Both the position numbers and the translations under genes were made by a program. This document shows, one piece after another, positions 33,654 to 44,113 of a stretch of 64,000 nt of DNA. The stretch's first letter is position 1; each line of letters opens with the position of its first letter. Source of the stretch: Hydrogenophaga sp. Root209 (GTDB taxonomy: Bacteria > Pseudomonadota > Gammaproteobacteria > Burkholderiales > Burkholderiaceae_C); the NCBI RefSeq assembly GCF_001428625.1, contig NZ_LMIE01000032.1, forward strand, positions 1 to 64,000, given 5' to 3'. Under the pieces are notes generated by a model. The model did not search any database. It was not told the origin of the DNA and was given only the letters and a program-made list of their open reading frames with translations.

Positions 33654-36600
33654 TCACCGATGACGAGAAAGGGTGCTCTTTGCGGCTAGACGCGGCCGTC
33701 GCATCAACCGGTAAACCACCGGCACCACCAACAAGGAGAGCAACGGCGCGCTGATCATCCCGCCGATCATGGGTGCTGCGATGCGCTGCATCACCTCGCT
33801 GCCCGTGCCCATGCCCCAGAACAGCGGCAGCAACCCGGCCACGATGGTGGCCACCGTCATGGCCTTGGGCCGCACCCGCAACACCGCGCCTTCGCGGATC
33901 GCCTCCAGCAGCGAAGGCTCATCGGTGCGCCCGGCGTCCAGCCGCTCCTGCCAGGCCTGCTTGAGGTAGATCAGCATGATCACGCCGAACTCGGCCGCCA
34001 CACCGGCCAGCGCAATGAAGCCCACCACACTGGCCACCGACAGGTTGTGCCCGAGCAGCCAGAGGAACCACACCCCACCCACCAGCGCGAACGGCAGCGT
34101 GGCCATGATAAGCAAGGCTTCGTCGAAGCGGCGGAAGATCAAATAGAGGAGCACGAAGATGATCAGCAGCGTGACTGGCACCACCAGCTTCAGCTTGGCC
34201 GTGGCGCGCTCCAGAAACTCGAACTGCCCCGACCACGACACCGAGTACCCGGCGGGCAACACCACGCGCTCGGTCACCGCGCGCTGCATGTCCAGCACTG
34301 CGCCGCGCAGGTCGCGCCCGCGGATGTCCACGTACACAAAGCCGGCCAGGCGTGCGTTTTCGCTGCGCAGCATGGGTGGGCCCCCAGAAATGCGCAGGTC
34401 GGCCACGTCGGAGAGCACCAGCCGCTGTCCCCCCGGCGCCACGATGGGCAGCGCGCGCAACTCGGGCAGCGAGTCACGCAGCTCGCGTGGGTAGCGCAGG
34501 TTGATGGGGAAACGCTGCAGGCCCTCCACCGTCTCGCCGATGTTCATGCCACCCACGCCGCCGGCCACGATGTCCTGCACATCGGCAATGTTCAGGCCGT
34601 AGCGCGCGGCATCTGCGCGGCGGATGTCCACGTCGATGTAGCGCCCGCCCGTGAGCCTCTCGGCCAGCGCGCTGCTGACACCGGGCACCGTCTTCACCGC
34701 CTTCTCTATCTCACCGGTGAGGCGGTCGATGGTGGCCAGATCGGGCCCGGCCACCTTCACGCCCACGGGGCTCTTGATGCCGGTGGCGAGCATGTCGATG
34801 CGGTTGCGGATCGGCGGCACCCAGATGTTGGACAGACCCGGCACGCGCACGGTGCGGTCGAGCTCTTCAATGAGCGCTTCGGGCGTGAGGCCTGCACGCC
34901 ACTCGTCACGCGGTTTGAACTGGATCGTGGTCTCGAACATCTCCAGCGGCGCCGGGTCGGTGGCGGTCTCGGCGCGCCCGGCCTTGCCGTACACGCTCTG
35001 CACCTCGGGGATGGTCTTGATCAGGCGGTCGGTTTGCTGCAGAAGCTCGGCCGCCTTGGCGGCAGACAAGCCGGGCAGCGCGGTGGGCATGTAGAGCAGG
35101 TCACCTTCGTCCAGCGGCGGCATGAACTCGCTGCCCAGCTGGCGCAGCGGCCAGATGCTGACCACCAGCACCAGCGCCGCCACCACCAGCGTGAGCTTCG
35201 GCGCCTTCAGCACCGCATCGAGCACAGGGCGGTACAGCGCGATCAGCGCGCGGTTCAGCGGGTTGGCGGTCTCGGCCGGGATGCGCCCGCGAATCAAATA
35301 GCCCATGAGCACCGGGATCAGCGTCACAGCCAAACCCGCAGAAGCCGCCATGGCGTAGGTCTTGGTGAAGGCCAGCGGTGCGAACAGCCGGCCTTCTTGC
35401 GCCTCCAGCGTGAACACCGGGATGAAGCTCAGCGTGATGATGAGCAGCGAGAAGAACAGCGCCGGACCGACCTCGGCGGCGGCGTCGCCGATCACCCGCC
35501 AGCGCGGCTCGCCCTGCAGCGTTTCGCCGGGGTGGTGGTGGGCCCAGCGCTCCAGGTGCTTGTGGGCGTTTTCGATCATCACGATGGCCGCATCCACCAT
35601 GGCGCCGATGGCAATGGCGATGCCACCGAGCGACATCACGTTGGCGTTGATCCCCTGCTGCTGCATCACGATGAAGGCCATCAGCACGCCCAGCGGCAGC
35701 GAGATGCTGGCCACCAGCGCACTGCGCAGGTGGAACAGGAAGGCCAGGCACACCAGCGCCACCACGATGAACTCCTCGAGCAGCTTCTCGCCCAGGTTCT
35801 TCACCGCGCGCTCGATCAGGCCCGAGCGGTCGTACACCGGCACGATCTCCACGCCCGCCGGCAGGCTGCGCTGCAGCTCGGCCAGCCGCGTCTTCACCGC
35901 CTCAATGGTCTGCAACGCGTTCTTGCCCGAGCGCATCACCACCACACCGCCCACGGCCTCGCCCTCGCCGTTGAGTTCGCCGATGCCGCGCCGCATTTCG
36001 GGCCCGGTCTGCACCCGCGCCACATCGCCCAGGCGCACCGACACACCGGTGCCACTGGTGATGAGCGGGATGGCGCGGAAGTCGTCCAGCGTCTTGAGGT
36101 AGCCACTGGCGCGCACCGCGTACTCGGCCTCGCCCAGCTCCAGCACCGAGCCCCCAGCCTCCTGGTTGCCGCGCGCCACCGCCACGGCCACCATGGCCTG
36201 CGTCACGCGGTAGGCGGCCATCTTGTCGGGGTCGAGCACGATCTGGTATTGCTTGACCATGCCACCCACGCTGGCGACCTCGGCCACATCGGCCACGGTC
36301 TTGAGCTCGAAGCGCACGAACCAGTCCTGCAAGGCGCGCAGCTGGGCAATGTCCTGCCCGCCGGTGCGGTCGATCAGGGCGTACTGGTAGATCCAGCCCA
36401 CGCCCGTTGCGTCGGGACCGATGCTGGACGAGGCGCCGCGCGGCAGCCGCGCCTGCACCTGGTTGAGGTACTCCAGCACACGCGAGCGCGCCCAGTACGG
36501 GTCCACCGCGTCTTCAAACAGCACATAGACGAAGCTGTCGCCGAACATCGAGAAGCCGCGCACCGCGCGCGCGCCCGGCACCGAGAGCATGGTGGTGGTC

Positions 36601-36806
36601 AGCGGGTAGGTGACCTGGTTCTCCACGATCTGAGGCGCCTGCCCGGGCCAGGTGGTGCGGATGATGACCTGCGTGTCGGACAGGTCGGGCAGCGCGTCCA
36701 GCGGCGTGCGCTGCAGGGCCACCACGCCCCAGGCACTCAGCAGCGCGGTGGCCAGCAGCACCAGGAAGCGGTTGGCGATGCTCCAGCGAATCAGGCCGGC
36801 GATCAT
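33654..36806 (-). CDS. cusA: CusA-like RND copper/silver efflux pump
   Basis: An inner-membrane proton-driven pump of 1050 residues, full length. The start [37 protein letters not shown] (proton relay Asp) and the C-terminal helices are typical of the heavy-metal RND group. The three Met residues that bind Cu(I) in E. coli CusA are conserved in [17 protein letters not shown] and RIDMLATGI. It overlaps cusB by four bases and works with CusB and CusC to carry metal across the envelope. Confidence 0.94.
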   Translation of the reverse strand: MIAGLIRWSIANRFLVLLATALLSAWGVVALQRTPLDALPDLSDTQVIIRTTWPGQAPQIVENQVTYPLTTTMLSVPGARAVRGFSMFGDSFVYVLFEDAVDPYWARSRVLEYLNQVQARLPRGASSSIGPDATGVGWIYQYALIDRTGGQDIAQLRALQDWFVRFELKTVADVAEVASVGGMVKQYQIVLDPDKMAAYRVTQAMVAVAVARGNQEAGGSVLELGEAEYAVRASGYLKTLDDFRAIPLITSGTGVSVRLGDVARVQTGPEMRRGIGELNGEGEAVGGVVVMRSGKNALQTIEAVKTRLAELQRSLPAGVEIVPVYDRSGLIERAVKNLGEKLLEEFIVVALVCLAFLFHLRSALVASISLPLGVLMAFIVMQQQGINANVMSLGGIAIAIGAMVDAAIVMIENAHKHLERWAHHHPGETLQGEPRWRVIGDAAAEVGPALFFSLLIITLSFIPVFTLEAQEGRLFAPLAFTKTYAMAASAGLAVTLIPVLMGYLIRGRIPAETANPLNRALIALYRPVLDAVLKAPKLTLVVAALVLVVSIWPLRQLGSEFMPPLDEGDLLYMPTALPGLSAAKAAELLQQTDRLIKTIPEVQSVYGKAGRAETATDPAPLEMFETTIQFKPRDEWRAGLTPEALIEELDRTVRVPGLSNIWVPPIRNRIDMLATGIKSPVGVKVAGPDLATIDRLTGEIEKAVKTVPGVSSALAERLTGGRYIDVDIRRADAARYGLNIADVQDIVAGGVGGMNIGETVEGLQRFPINLRYPRELRDSLPELRALPIVAPGGQRLVLSDVADLRISGGPPMLRSENARLAGFVYVDIRGRDLRGAVLDMQRAVTERVVLPAGYSVSWSGQFEFLERATAKLKLVVPVTLLIIFVLLYLIFRRFDEALLIMATLPFALVGGVWFLWLLGHNLSVASVVGFIALAGVAAEFGVIMLIYLKQAWQERLDAGRTDEPSLLEAIREGAVLRVRPKAMTVATIVAGLLPLFWGMGTGSEVMQRIAAPMIGGMISAPLLSLLVVPVVYRLMRRPRLAAKSTLSRHR

Positions 36807-38416
36807 TTGCCAGGCTCCGGTGCCACGCGCTGCAGGCTGGTGATGCGCGGCACCTCGCCGTCGCGCATTTCAAACTCGATCTGCAGCCGGTCGCCGGCCT
36901 CCAGATCGCGTGGCTGCTGTGCTCTCGGTGGCAGTTGGAAGTCCATCTGCATCTGTGGCCACTTCAGCGCCGGGATCGGGGGGTGCGTGAGCGTGACTGT
37001 GTCACCGCTGAGTGCATCGATCACGGCATCGGTGGTGTAGCGCTGTTGGGTGAGTGGAGGTGCGGGCTCCTGGTTGAGACGTGCTTCCAGCCCGCGCAGG
37101 CTGGCTTCGGAGTCGATCAGGAACTGGCCCGAGAGCACCACGCGCTGGCCCATTGCCAAGCCGGCGCTGATCTCGGTCTGGCCACCCACCTCCAGGCCCG
37201 CGGTCACCTCCACCGGGCGGAAGCGCCCGCCCTCTTCGGCCACCATCACCACGCTGCGCCGCCCGGTGTGGATCACCGCATCGCTGGGCACCAGCAAGGT
37301 CGCTGCGGCCTTCGGGCGGTCCAGCCGCATGCTCACCTGCATGCCGGGCACCAGCCGCCCCTGTGGGTTGGCCAGTTCGACCCGCGCGCGGATGGTGCGG
37401 GTGACCGCGTCCACTTCGGGCAGCAGGGCCTGCACCTGGCCCTCGAAGGTCTGGCCCGGCGCGCCGGGGCTGGTGGTGCGCACTCGCGCGCCCGGCTTCA
37501 ACAGCGCCGCCTGGCTCTCGGGCACGGCCCCCTCGGCCCACACGGTGCGTGTGCCCTGCAAGCGCATCAGCGTCATGCCCGGCATCGCGGTGGCGCCCTC
37601 GCGCACCATGAGCTCGCTCACGATGCCGGCGATGGGCGCGGTCAGCGTGAAGCGCGGCTGCACCATGCCCGAGCTCACCACGCGCTGGATGTGCGCAGGG
37701 CTCATGCCGGCCTGGCGCATGCGCTGGCGTGCTGCGTCCTGCAGTGCGTCGGTGCCGTCTCCACTCAAACGCGTCAGCGCCAGGTATTCCTCCTGCGCGG
37801 CCACCCAGTCGGGCACGTACAGCTCGGCCAGCGGCGCGCCGGCAGCCACGCGGTCCAGCGCGGCTTTCACATGCAGCTTTTCCACGAAGCCCATGGCGCG
37901 CGAACTCAGCACCACCTGCTCGCGCTCGTTCCAGGCCACGTTTCCCACCGCCGTCACCTCCGACACCAGCGAGCCTTCGACCACCGGTGCGGTGCGCAGC
38001 CCCAGGTTCTGCTGAATGCGCGGGCTCACGGTGACGCTGCTGGCGTCTGCCGCATCACCACCGGCGTAGCGCGGCACCAGCATCATGTCCATGAAGGGCG
38101 ACTTGGCGGGTGCTTCGAAGTTCTTGCCCGGCACCATCGGGTCGTGGTAGTTCAGGATGCGCCGACCCGTGACCGGGTCCACGTCGCCCGCCTTCAGCGA
38201 TTCGCGGATGTGCCGGCGCGTGGCTTCTTCGCCTTGCGGGATGGTCCACAGCGAGGGGTCGTCACTGGCCGCTGTGCTGGTGCCGGGCACAGTCTGCACA
38301 GCGGCTGGTGTGGTGTGGCCCATGCCCTGCTGCATGCCCATCCACCAGGCGCCACCGCCCACGGCAACGAGCGCGGCCAAGGCCGCCAGGACGAAGAAGG
38401 ATGTTCTTTTGTTCAT
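36803..38416 (-). CDS. cusB: CusB-like adaptor with C-terminal CusF-like domain
   Basis: A periplasmic membrane-fusion protein of 537 residues from ATG 38416, with one N-terminal anchor helix. A heavy-metal-binding segment ([23 protein letters not shown]) precedes the adaptor body ([38 protein letters not shown]). The final ~75 residues are a fused CusF-like copper domain: [18 protein letters not shown] keeps the His, Trp and two Met ligands. The fusion would hand Cu(I) to CusA directly. It overlaps cusC and cusA by four bases each. Confidence 0.93.
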   Translation of the reverse strand: MNKRTSFFVLAALAALVAVGGGAWWMGMQQGMGHTTPAAVQTVPGTSTAASDDPSLWTIPQGEEATRRHIRESLKAGDVDPVTGRRILNYHDPMVPGKNFEAPAKSPFMDMMLVPRYAGGDAADASSVTVSPRIQQNLGLRTAPVVEGSLVSEVTAVGNVAWNEREQVVLSSRAMGFVEKLHVKAALDRVAAGAPLAELYVPDWVAAQEEYLALTRLSGDGTDALQDAARQRMRQAGMSPAHIQRVVSSGMVQPRFTLTAPIAGIVSELMVREGATAMPGMTLMRLQGTRTVWAEGAVPESQAALLKPGARVRTTSPGAPGQTFEGQVQALLPEVDAVTRTIRARVELANPQGRLVPGMQVSMRLDRPKAAATLLVPSDAVIHTGRRSVVMVAEEGGRFRPVEVTAGLEVGGQTEISAGLAMGQRVVLSGQFLIDSEASLRGLEARLNQEPAPPLTQQRYTTDAVIDALSGDTVTLTHPPIPALKWPQMQMDFQLPPRAQQPRDLEAGDRLQIEFEMRDGEVPRITSLQRVAPEPGK

Positions 38417-39678
38417 GGCTTCACTCCAGCGGTGGTGTCGGCGAACAGGTATTCGAGTTGCGCCCACAGGCCAGCGGTTTCACGTTCCAGCACCAGGCGC
38501 TCCAGCGCCAGGTTCAGCGCATCGCGGCGCGCCTGCAGTACCGGGCCCAGGCCTTCGCGCCCACCCCGGTAAGCGGCCAGCGCAGCGTCCACGCGCTGCG
38601 CGGCCAGCGGCTGGCGTTGGGCGTCCAGCAACGCGAGGCGGTCCAGCCCGGCCTGCCACTCCCGCTGCCAGCGCTGAACCTGCAGCACCCGCTCACGCGT
38701 CTGCTCCTCCCGCTCGGCCTCCAGCTCATTCACGCGGGCCAGGCGTGCAGCGAGCTCGCGTTGCTGGCGCTGCGGCCGGTCCCATTGCAGCGGCACCGAC
38801 ACGCCGATCGACACCATGTTGGAGAACTGCGGGCCGCGCTGGCTGAACATGATCTCCGCGCTCCAGTCGGGCTTGAGCTCCTGTCGGGCCACCTCGGCTT
38901 CGGCACGGGCCACGGCTTCGCGGGCCTGCAGGGCTTTGAGGTCTGGCAGCTCGTCTGCGGTGTTGACTGGTGCGGGGTTGAACGGCATCGGCGGCGGATC
39001 GGCCAGGGGCTGGTCGGGCGGCCCACCGGTGAAGCGCGCCAGCGTGAGGCGGGCGTTGGCGCGCTCTGCCTGCGCACCGATCAGGCCTTGCTCCAGCTGG
39101 GCCAGTGCTTCGCGCGCGCTCAACGCATCGGCCGTGGAGCCCCGTCCACCGCGAAGAGCTGCCTCGGTGGTCTGCACCAGCACACGCGCCTCGGTGATCT
39201 GCGCCTGCAGCAACGCCCATCGCTGCTCCTGCATGCGGCGCTCCAGCCAGGCCTGCGCTACCTCGGTCTGCAGTAGGGCCACCCGCTGCGCTCGTTCGCT
39301 CAGCGCTGCCTCGGCCTCCCGCTCGAATCGCTCACCCCGGGCGCGGCGCTTGTCCGCGTTCGGCAGGGTCTGCATGAGACCGATGGAACGCATGGTCATG
39401 AAATCGCGCGTGGTGCTGAAGCGCTCAGGCCCATTCACCGGCAGGTTGTCCAGCGACAGGCGCAGCACCGGGTCGGGTCGCTGCGCAGCCGCCACTGCCA
39501 TCTCGCGCGCGCCTTGCGCGGCGGCGGTTGATGCGTCGAGACTGCGCGATCGCGCCAGGGCGGTGCTCACCGCAGCGCCCAGGCTCAGGGGTTCATCGGC
39601 GGCAGCGGGTGTGATCAGCGCGAGCAGGCCAGCGAGGGCCAGCACGGCGCGTGCAAGAAAAAGCGAAGGGTGTTCCAT
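38413..39678 (-). CDS. cusC: CusC-like outer-membrane efflux protein (TolC family)
   Basis: The 421-residue protein starts at ATG 39678 behind GGAG, with signal peptide (LFLARAVLALAGLLALITPA, cleavage near AAADEP). Two long coiled-coil repeats rich in Ala, Gln, Arg and Glu (AREALAQLEQGLIGAQAERA, ARVNELEAEREEQTRERVLQ) form the tunnel helices. No Cys follows the signal, so it is not a lipoprotein, unlike E. coli CusC. It is the outer channel of the pump encoded downstream. Confidence 0.88.
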   Translation of the reverse strand: MEHPSLFLARAVLALAGLLALITPAAADEPLSLGAAVSTALARSRSLDASTAAAQGAREMAVAAAQRPDPVLRLSLDNLPVNGPERFSTTRDFMTMRSIGLMQTLPNADKRRARGERFEREAEAALSERAQRVALLQTEVAQAWLERRMQEQRWALLQAQITEARVLVQTTEAALRGGRGSTADALSAREALAQLEQGLIGAQAERANARLTLARFTGGPPDQPLADPPPMPFNPAPVNTADELPDLKALQAREAVARAEAEVARQELKPDWSAEIMFSQRGPQFSNMVSIGVSVPLQWDRPQRQQRELAARLARVNELEAEREEQTRERVLQVQRWQREWQAGLDRLALLDAQRQPLAAQRVDAALAAYRGGREGLGPVLQARRDALNLALERLVLERETAGLWAQLEYLFADTTAGVKP

Positions 39679-39770
39679 GTCTGAGCTCCGGAGCAGGCAC
39701 GCCCGGGGCAAAAACCCTGACAGCGTGCGACAGCAGCACCACCCACGGGTGGCCTGCACTGTGCGGGGAA

Positions 39771-40133
39771 TCAGACGGAAGTGGGCGGACGCCAGAAGCG
39801 CGAAGTCGCGCCCGGAGGAAGGCTGCGCCAGGCCGGCGCTTGAGGGTCCTGAGTGACCGGGGTCTGGGCCACGAGGGATGGGAAAGACGGCAGGCCTGCA
39901 GCGGGAACGACGCAACTCTGAATACTCTTGCAGGGCTGGCCCGTGCGCTCAAAAGTGGCCATGTCGTTGCAGCAATCGTCCATGGCCTCGGCCAGGGACT
40001 CTGCCATCCCGTCGACTTCATCCGCCATGGCCATCATGCCCTGCATGGGGCATGGTGACGCAGGCACCTGCCACGCCGCAAACCCCTGCAAGGGCAGCAG
40101 CAGACACAGGACGAGGACGAGCAAGCGGCGCAT
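39771..40133 (-). CDS. Small secreted protein upstream of cusC (CzcI-like)
   Basis: The 120-residue protein starts with a signal peptide (MRRLLVLVLCLLLPLQGFA). The mature part is Met-rich (MQGMMAMADEVDGMAESL) with paired Cys residues (DDCCND, PCKSIQSC). Small secreted proteins of this type, such as CzcI, often precede RND metal-efflux operons and may bind metal or tune the sensor. It is probably transcribed with cusCBA, 92 bp ahead of cusC. The family assignment is from position and style only. Confidence 0.6.
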   Translation of the reverse strand: MRRLLVLVLCLLLPLQGFAAWQVPASPCPMQGMMAMADEVDGMAESLAEAMDDCCNDMATFERTGQPCKSIQSCVVPAAGLPSFPSLVAQTPVTQDPQAPAWRSLPPGATSRFWRPPTSV

Positions 40134-40243
40134 GGCTGGATTCTATGGCGCGCAGACTGACTGCGCTTGCCTGATTGGAAAGCCTGCCCGAACAAGGCAC
40201 CATAGACTGTTCAGAGCGAGCCAATCTGTACTTGGAGGCCAAC

Positions 40244-40780
40244 GTGGACATTGCTGCACATGCGCTGTGGGCGGGAGCGGGCGTCGTCCTGCTGTTACGC
40301 CACCGGCCAATACCCGTTGCAACTGGTCTTGCCACTGCCGCAATGGCGGCGTTGCCGGATCTGATGCACATGTTGCCTGTGGCGGCGTGGGCTCTCTTCA
40401 ACGGGCTGCCGGCCGAGTTCATGACCTATGTCCGAGCGCTGCCGGAAAGGGTGCAGCCTTTACCCGAGAGCGTGGAACTGTGGTCGCACCATCTCCACTG
40501 CATCTTTCACAGCGGGGTGATCGCCATGGCAGTGACGCTGGTCGCTTGGCGATGGTCTCGTGTCTTCTGGCTGCCGTTGGCCGGATGGTGGTCGCACATC
40601 CTCATTGATGTATTCACCCACTCGGACGACTTCTTTCCGTCTCCAGTCCTCTACCCGCTCACCTACCGAGGATTTGATGGCGTTGCCTGGAACACGCCTT
40701 GGTTTGTCGTCGCCAACTACTCGGCGCTCGCGCTCGTCTGGGTTTGGCTGTTGGCGACGCGAAGAGAACGAGACCCATGA
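40244..40780 (+). CDS. Membrane protein, YdjM/DUF457-like hydrolase family
   Basis: The 178-residue protein starts at GTG 40244, chosen because TTGGAGG lies six bases before it. About four or five membrane helices carry metal-type motifs: LPDLMHMLP, HHLHCIFHSGVI, WWSHILIDVFTHSDDFFP. The pattern resembles LexA-regulated YdjM-type membrane-bound metal-dependent hydrolases. Its function is not known. It runs opposite to the cus genes, and its last 64 bases overlap the end of cusS, which converges on it. Confidence 0.6.
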   Translation: MDIAAHALWAGAGVVLLLRHRPIPVATGLATAAMAALPDLMHMLPVAAWALFNGLPAEFMTYVRALPERVQPLPESVELWSHHLHCIFHSGVIAMAVTLVAWRWSRVFWLPLAGWWSHILIDVFTHSDDFFPSPVLYPLTYRGFDGVAWNTPWFVVANYSALALVWVWLLATRRERDP

Positions 40781-42162
40781 GAGCCCGGAAACTGCAGGTA
40801 GAACCGGGTTGTTCCCGCTGACGACGTGACCGACGCGCTCCCGCCGTGAGCGAGCATGATGGCCTTGGTAATGGCCAGACCCAGGCCAGCACCATCGGAT
40901 GAGGGATGCGCGCGCGCCTTGTCCACGCGATAGAAGCGATCAAACAGGCGCGGTAGGTCTGCTGCATCGATCGGATCGCCCGTGTTCGTGACACACAAGC
41001 TGATGCCATTCATCTGGGTCTCGACAGTCAGCGCAACATCGGTACGGGGGTGGGCGTGCCGAAGCGCATTGGACAGCAAGTTGCTAATGGCTCGCCGAAT
41101 CATCAGTCGATCACCCACCACGCTACCCGCTCCCACCACCCGAAGGCGAAGTTCTTTGTCCTCGGCGACCGCATCGTAGAAATCCAGAAGGCTCTTCGCC
41201 TCGTCTTCGAGTGCGACGTCTTCGCGATTCGGCAGCTGGATGCCGTGGTCCGTCTTGGCCAGAAACAGCATGTCGGACACCATGCGCGCCAAGCGCTGGA
41301 ACTCCTCGGCATTGGAGGCGAGGATATCTCTGTAAGTTTCCGGATCACGGCGTTGCGAGAGGGATACCTGGGTCTGTGTCAGCAGGTTGCTGATGGGCGT
41401 GCGCAGTTCGTGGGCAATGTCGCTTGAGAACTCCATGAGCTTTGAAAAATCCTGCTGCAGACGCTCCAGCATGGTGTTGAGGCTGCGAGCCAGCTCCGCC
41501 ATCTCCACGGGCACAGCGTCGATTGGCATGCGCTCGTCGAGCTTGTGGGCCGTGACCTTGAGCGCGCGCTCTCTCATGGTCCTCAGCGGGGCCAGACCGC
41601 TGCGGGCTGCCCACCACCCCAGGAGGCCGCTGAGCAGGGTGGCCAAGAGGACATAGACCGCCAACTGTTGGCGCAGCATCTGCATGAAATGGGTGTGGTG
41701 CTGCGTGTCCAGCGCGAGCGTCAGGCGCATGCTCTGACCTGGACTGCTCAATCCGCCGGGCATCTGCGCTGTGGAGAGCTCTGTGCTCATGCCTCGCAGT
41801 TGCCGCTCACCATCGGTCCAGTCCATGGGCTGATCTGCGGCGCTTCGTGCAGCGAGTTCTGCTGGAAATGTGATGCCGCCTTTTCCAAACAGCTGTTCGT
41901 CACCGCGCGTAATTGAGATGAAAAGGCCTTGATGGCTGTTAAGCGATTCATCCAGCTTGGCCGCGAGTTCGGCTGGCTCTGGCGTTTCATCGACGATCTT
42001 CTCGATGAGCTGCACCTTGTCCAGCAGGTAGTCGCGGTCAAGGTCGATGAAGTGCAAATGGGTGGACCACGCCACCAAGACGCCAAGGCCAAGAAGCACC
42101 ACAGCCGATACCAGGGTGTACAGAAAGGTGAGTCGTGCGGTGAGGGTCAAGCGCCGGATCAT
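40717..42162 (-). CDS. cusS: CusS-like heavy-metal sensor histidine kinase
   Basis: A 481-residue inner-membrane kinase. Two helices (LYTLVSAVVLLGLGVLVAW and LAVYVLLATLLSGLLGWW) bound a periplasmic sensor of about 140 residues, followed by HAMP, the phospho-accepting His in SSDIAHELRTP, an N-box (NLLSNALRHAHP) and G-boxes (DRFYRVDKA, GAGLGLAI). Its ATG overlaps the cusR stop by one base (TGATG). It is expected to sense periplasmic Cu(I) or Ag(I) and phosphorylate CusR. Confidence 0.88.
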   Translation of the reverse strand: MIRRLTLTARLTFLYTLVSAVVLLGLGVLVAWSTHLHFIDLDRDYLLDKVQLIEKIVDETPEPAELAAKLDESLNSHQGLFISITRGDEQLFGKGGITFPAELAARSAADQPMDWTDGERQLRGMSTELSTAQMPGGLSSPGQSMRLTLALDTQHHTHFMQMLRQQLAVYVLLATLLSGLLGWWAARSGLAPLRTMRERALKVTAHKLDERMPIDAVPVEMAELARSLNTMLERLQQDFSKLMEFSSDIAHELRTPISNLLTQTQVSLSQRRDPETYRDILASNAEEFQRLARMVSDMLFLAKTDHGIQLPNREDVALEDEAKSLLDFYDAVAEDKELRLRVVGAGSVVGDRLMIRRAISNLLSNALRHAHPRTDVALTVETQMNGISLCVTNTGDPIDAADLPRLFDRFYRVDKARAHPSSDGAGLGLAITKAIMLAHGGSASVTSSAGTTRFYLQFPGSHGSRSLRVANSQTQTSASAE

Positions 42163-42845
42163 CAGGAGTGCTCCGGCACTTCCAGCACGTAACCCATGCC
42201 TCGAACCGTCTGCAACAGGCGGCACTCAAACCCGTCGTCCACCTTGACACGAAGCCTGCGCATGGCCACCTCGATGACGTTGGTGTCGCTGTCGAAGTTA
42301 ACGTCCCACACCTGGGAGGCGATCAGCGAGCGTGGCAACACCTCACCCTTGCGGCGCATCAGCAATTCGAGCAATCCGAACTCCTTGGCGGTCAGGTCGA
42401 TGCGCTTGCCCGCGCGGGTGACCCGACGGCGCAGCAGGTCCAGCTCCAGATCCGCGACCTGCAGGGTGGTTGGCTCCATACCCGAGCGCCCACGGCGCAA
42501 GATGGTGCGCACCCTGGCCAACAGCTCAGAGAACGAAAACGGCTTGACCAGATAGTCGTCCGCTCCGAGCTCCAGACCCTTGACGCGGTCGTCCACATGA
42601 TCTTTGGCGGTCAGGAAGAGCACCGGCATCTCTCGACCCTGGGCACGCAGACCTCTGAGCACCTGCCAGCCGTCCATGCCGGGCAGCATGACGTCCAGAA
42701 TGATGAGGTCGTGGTCGCCCTCCAGCGCCTGGTGCAATCCGTCCACGCCGTTGTTGAGCAGCTCTACCGCGTAGCCCGCCTCGCGCAGTCCCATGCACAG
42801 GTACTCACCCGTTTTGCGTTCGTCTTCAACAATCAAGATTTTCAC
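42162..42845 (-). CDS. cusR: CusR-like response regulator (OmpR family)
   Basis: The 227-residue protein starts at GTG 42845 with AGGAG upstream; an eight-codon extension has no such signal. Receiver domain: [15 protein letters not shown], phospho-acceptor Asp in [15 protein letters not shown], conserved Lys in [14 protein letters not shown]. The C-terminal winged helix has [15 protein letters not shown] and [17 protein letters not shown]. It is a transcription activator; the cop-box-like site at 42896 lies directly upstream and is its likely binding place. Confidence 0.9.
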   Translation of the reverse strand: MKILIVEDERKTGEYLCMGLREAGYAVELLNNGVDGLHQALEGDHDLIILDVMLPGMDGWQVLRGLRAQGREMPVLFLTAKDHVDDRVKGLELGADDYLVKPFSFSELLARVRTILRRGRSGMEPTTLQVADLELDLLRRRVTRAGKRIDLTAKEFGLLELLMRRKGEVLPRSLIASQVWDVNFDSDTNVIEVAMRRLRVKVDDGFECRLLQTVRGMGYVLEVPEHS

Positions 42846-42895
42846 GTTCACTCCTGCGGCGATTTTCACTGCCAGCGGCCATCTGCAACCGAACC

Positions 42896-42910
42896 TGACA
42901 ACTTTGTAAT
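42896..42910. promoter_or_regulatory. Cop-box-like operator for CusR/CopR
   Basis: TGACAACTTTGTAAT fits the TGACAnnnnTGTnAT pattern known for CopR/CusR boxes. It lies 51 bp before cusR (minus) and 76 bp before the TolC-like gene (plus), so it could drive both. This is the only such site I noticed in the window. Confidence 0.65.
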
Positions 42911-42985
42911 GAAACCGACAGGTTCGTGACGGGTGGCCTTTTGCACACTGCCCTCAGCTTGAAACAGTTGAACAGGAGCAAATCA

Positions 42986-44095
42986 GTGATTCATCGACAT
43001 TACCCTTCCTTTGCACTGCGGGCCATTGTCCTGGGCGTGTTGGCACTCCCCATGGTCGTTTCCGCCCAGATCGCACCGGCCCCTGCCGAGAAGAACTGGC
43101 GCGAAGCCAACGACGCCGTGGGACAGTTCAAACGCGGCCATGCCGACATCCTCAAGTGGGAAAAAGAGAATGTTCCCGCTGCAGCAGGTGAGGAGTTGGC
43201 GTCTCCCAGCCTGAGCCTTATGACGGCTGAAGACGCCGTTCGCCAGGCCTGGCGGGCCCACCTGGATTTGGTCAAACCCATGAACAGGATCGGTACGGCC
43301 AACGTGGATTTGATTGCCAAAGGCCAATGGGCCGAGCTTGATCCCATCCATCAGCGCAAGGTAGACGACATGGACGAGCTGCTGGAAGTCGCCGCTCAAG
43401 GTCGCAAGGCGTGGTTTCAGGCAGTGGCTGCGCGACAGGTTCTCAAACAGCACCGTGATGCGCTGGACGCCGCCGAGGCCGGCAACGAGCTGGGTCGCCG
43501 CATGGTGAGTGTGGGCAATTGGAGCAAGCTCCAGCAGGCCCAAGTTCAACTGGCTCAGTCATCCGCCAAGATGAACGTGCGACGCGCACAGAACGCCGCC
43601 ACGCAGGCCGAAGCCTCACTCATCAAAACGTTGGGCCTCACCGGCATGCACAGCGCTGTTGCGCTGCCTGACCGTTTGCCCGATGTGCCGGTCCAAGCCT
43701 TGTCGCAACAAGTGCTGGACGAGCGCGCTGCGGCCATTGCTGCACAACTGCCGCGCGCCGAGGGCATGCGCAATGGCGCCAACGCCCGCCTCGCTCGCCA
43801 GGCCTACCTCTCCAGCCACGCACTGGCTGTGAGTGCGCGTGAGGAGGTGTTGAAGGTTCGCGAGTTCATCACCGAAGAAACCGTTCTTCACTACAACGGC
43901 ATGCTCAAAAGCGTGTGGGACCTGCTCGGAGAGGTCTCCAGCCAGTCGCAGGCAGTGGCCGGTGCCATCGAAGCGCAGCGGGACTTCTGGATTGCGGAAA
44001 CGGATCTGCAATGGGTGCTGCAAGGCGGTGCCCCGGACAGTTTCGTATCCCTGGGTGGTGGCGGCGGTGAGCCCGCAGCAGCCGCCGGTCATTGA
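42986..44095 (+). CDS. TolC-family protein of the copper oxidase operon
   Basis: The 369-residue protein starts at GTG 42986 behind AGGAG, with a signal peptide (VLGVLALPMVVSAQIAP). The mature part is largely helical with coiled-coil character (KLQQAQVQLAQSSAKMNVRR, AQNAATQAEASLIKTLGL), as in the outer-membrane efflux family, although it is short for a TolC barrel. It precedes a multicopper oxidase by 18 bp and so belongs to that copper operon. It may work with an external pump or as a periplasmic scaffold. Confidence 0.75.
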   Translation: MIHRHYPSFALRAIVLGVLALPMVVSAQIAPAPAEKNWREANDAVGQFKRGHADILKWEKENVPAAAGEELASPSLSLMTAEDAVRQAWRAHLDLVKPMNRIGTANVDLIAKGQWAELDPIHQRKVDDMDELLEVAAQGRKAWFQAVAARQVLKQHRDALDAAEAGNELGRRMVSVGNWSKLQQAQVQLAQSSAKMNVRRAQNAATQAEASLIKTLGLTGMHSAVALPDRLPDVPVQALSQQVLDERAAAIAAQLPRAEGMRNGANARLARQAYLSSHALAVSAREEVLKVREFITEETVLHYNGMLKSVWDLLGEVSSQSQAVAGAIEAQRDFWIAETDLQWVLQGGAPDSFVSLGGGGGEPAAAAGH

Positions 44096-44113
44096 AAGCA
44101 CAGAAAGAAGAAC

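Noticed and set aside
34047-37040. Plus-strand open frame of 997 codons opposite cusA
   Set aside because: It is a His/Arg/Gln-rich shadow caused by high G+C codon use in cusA and has no domain, signal or ribosome site.
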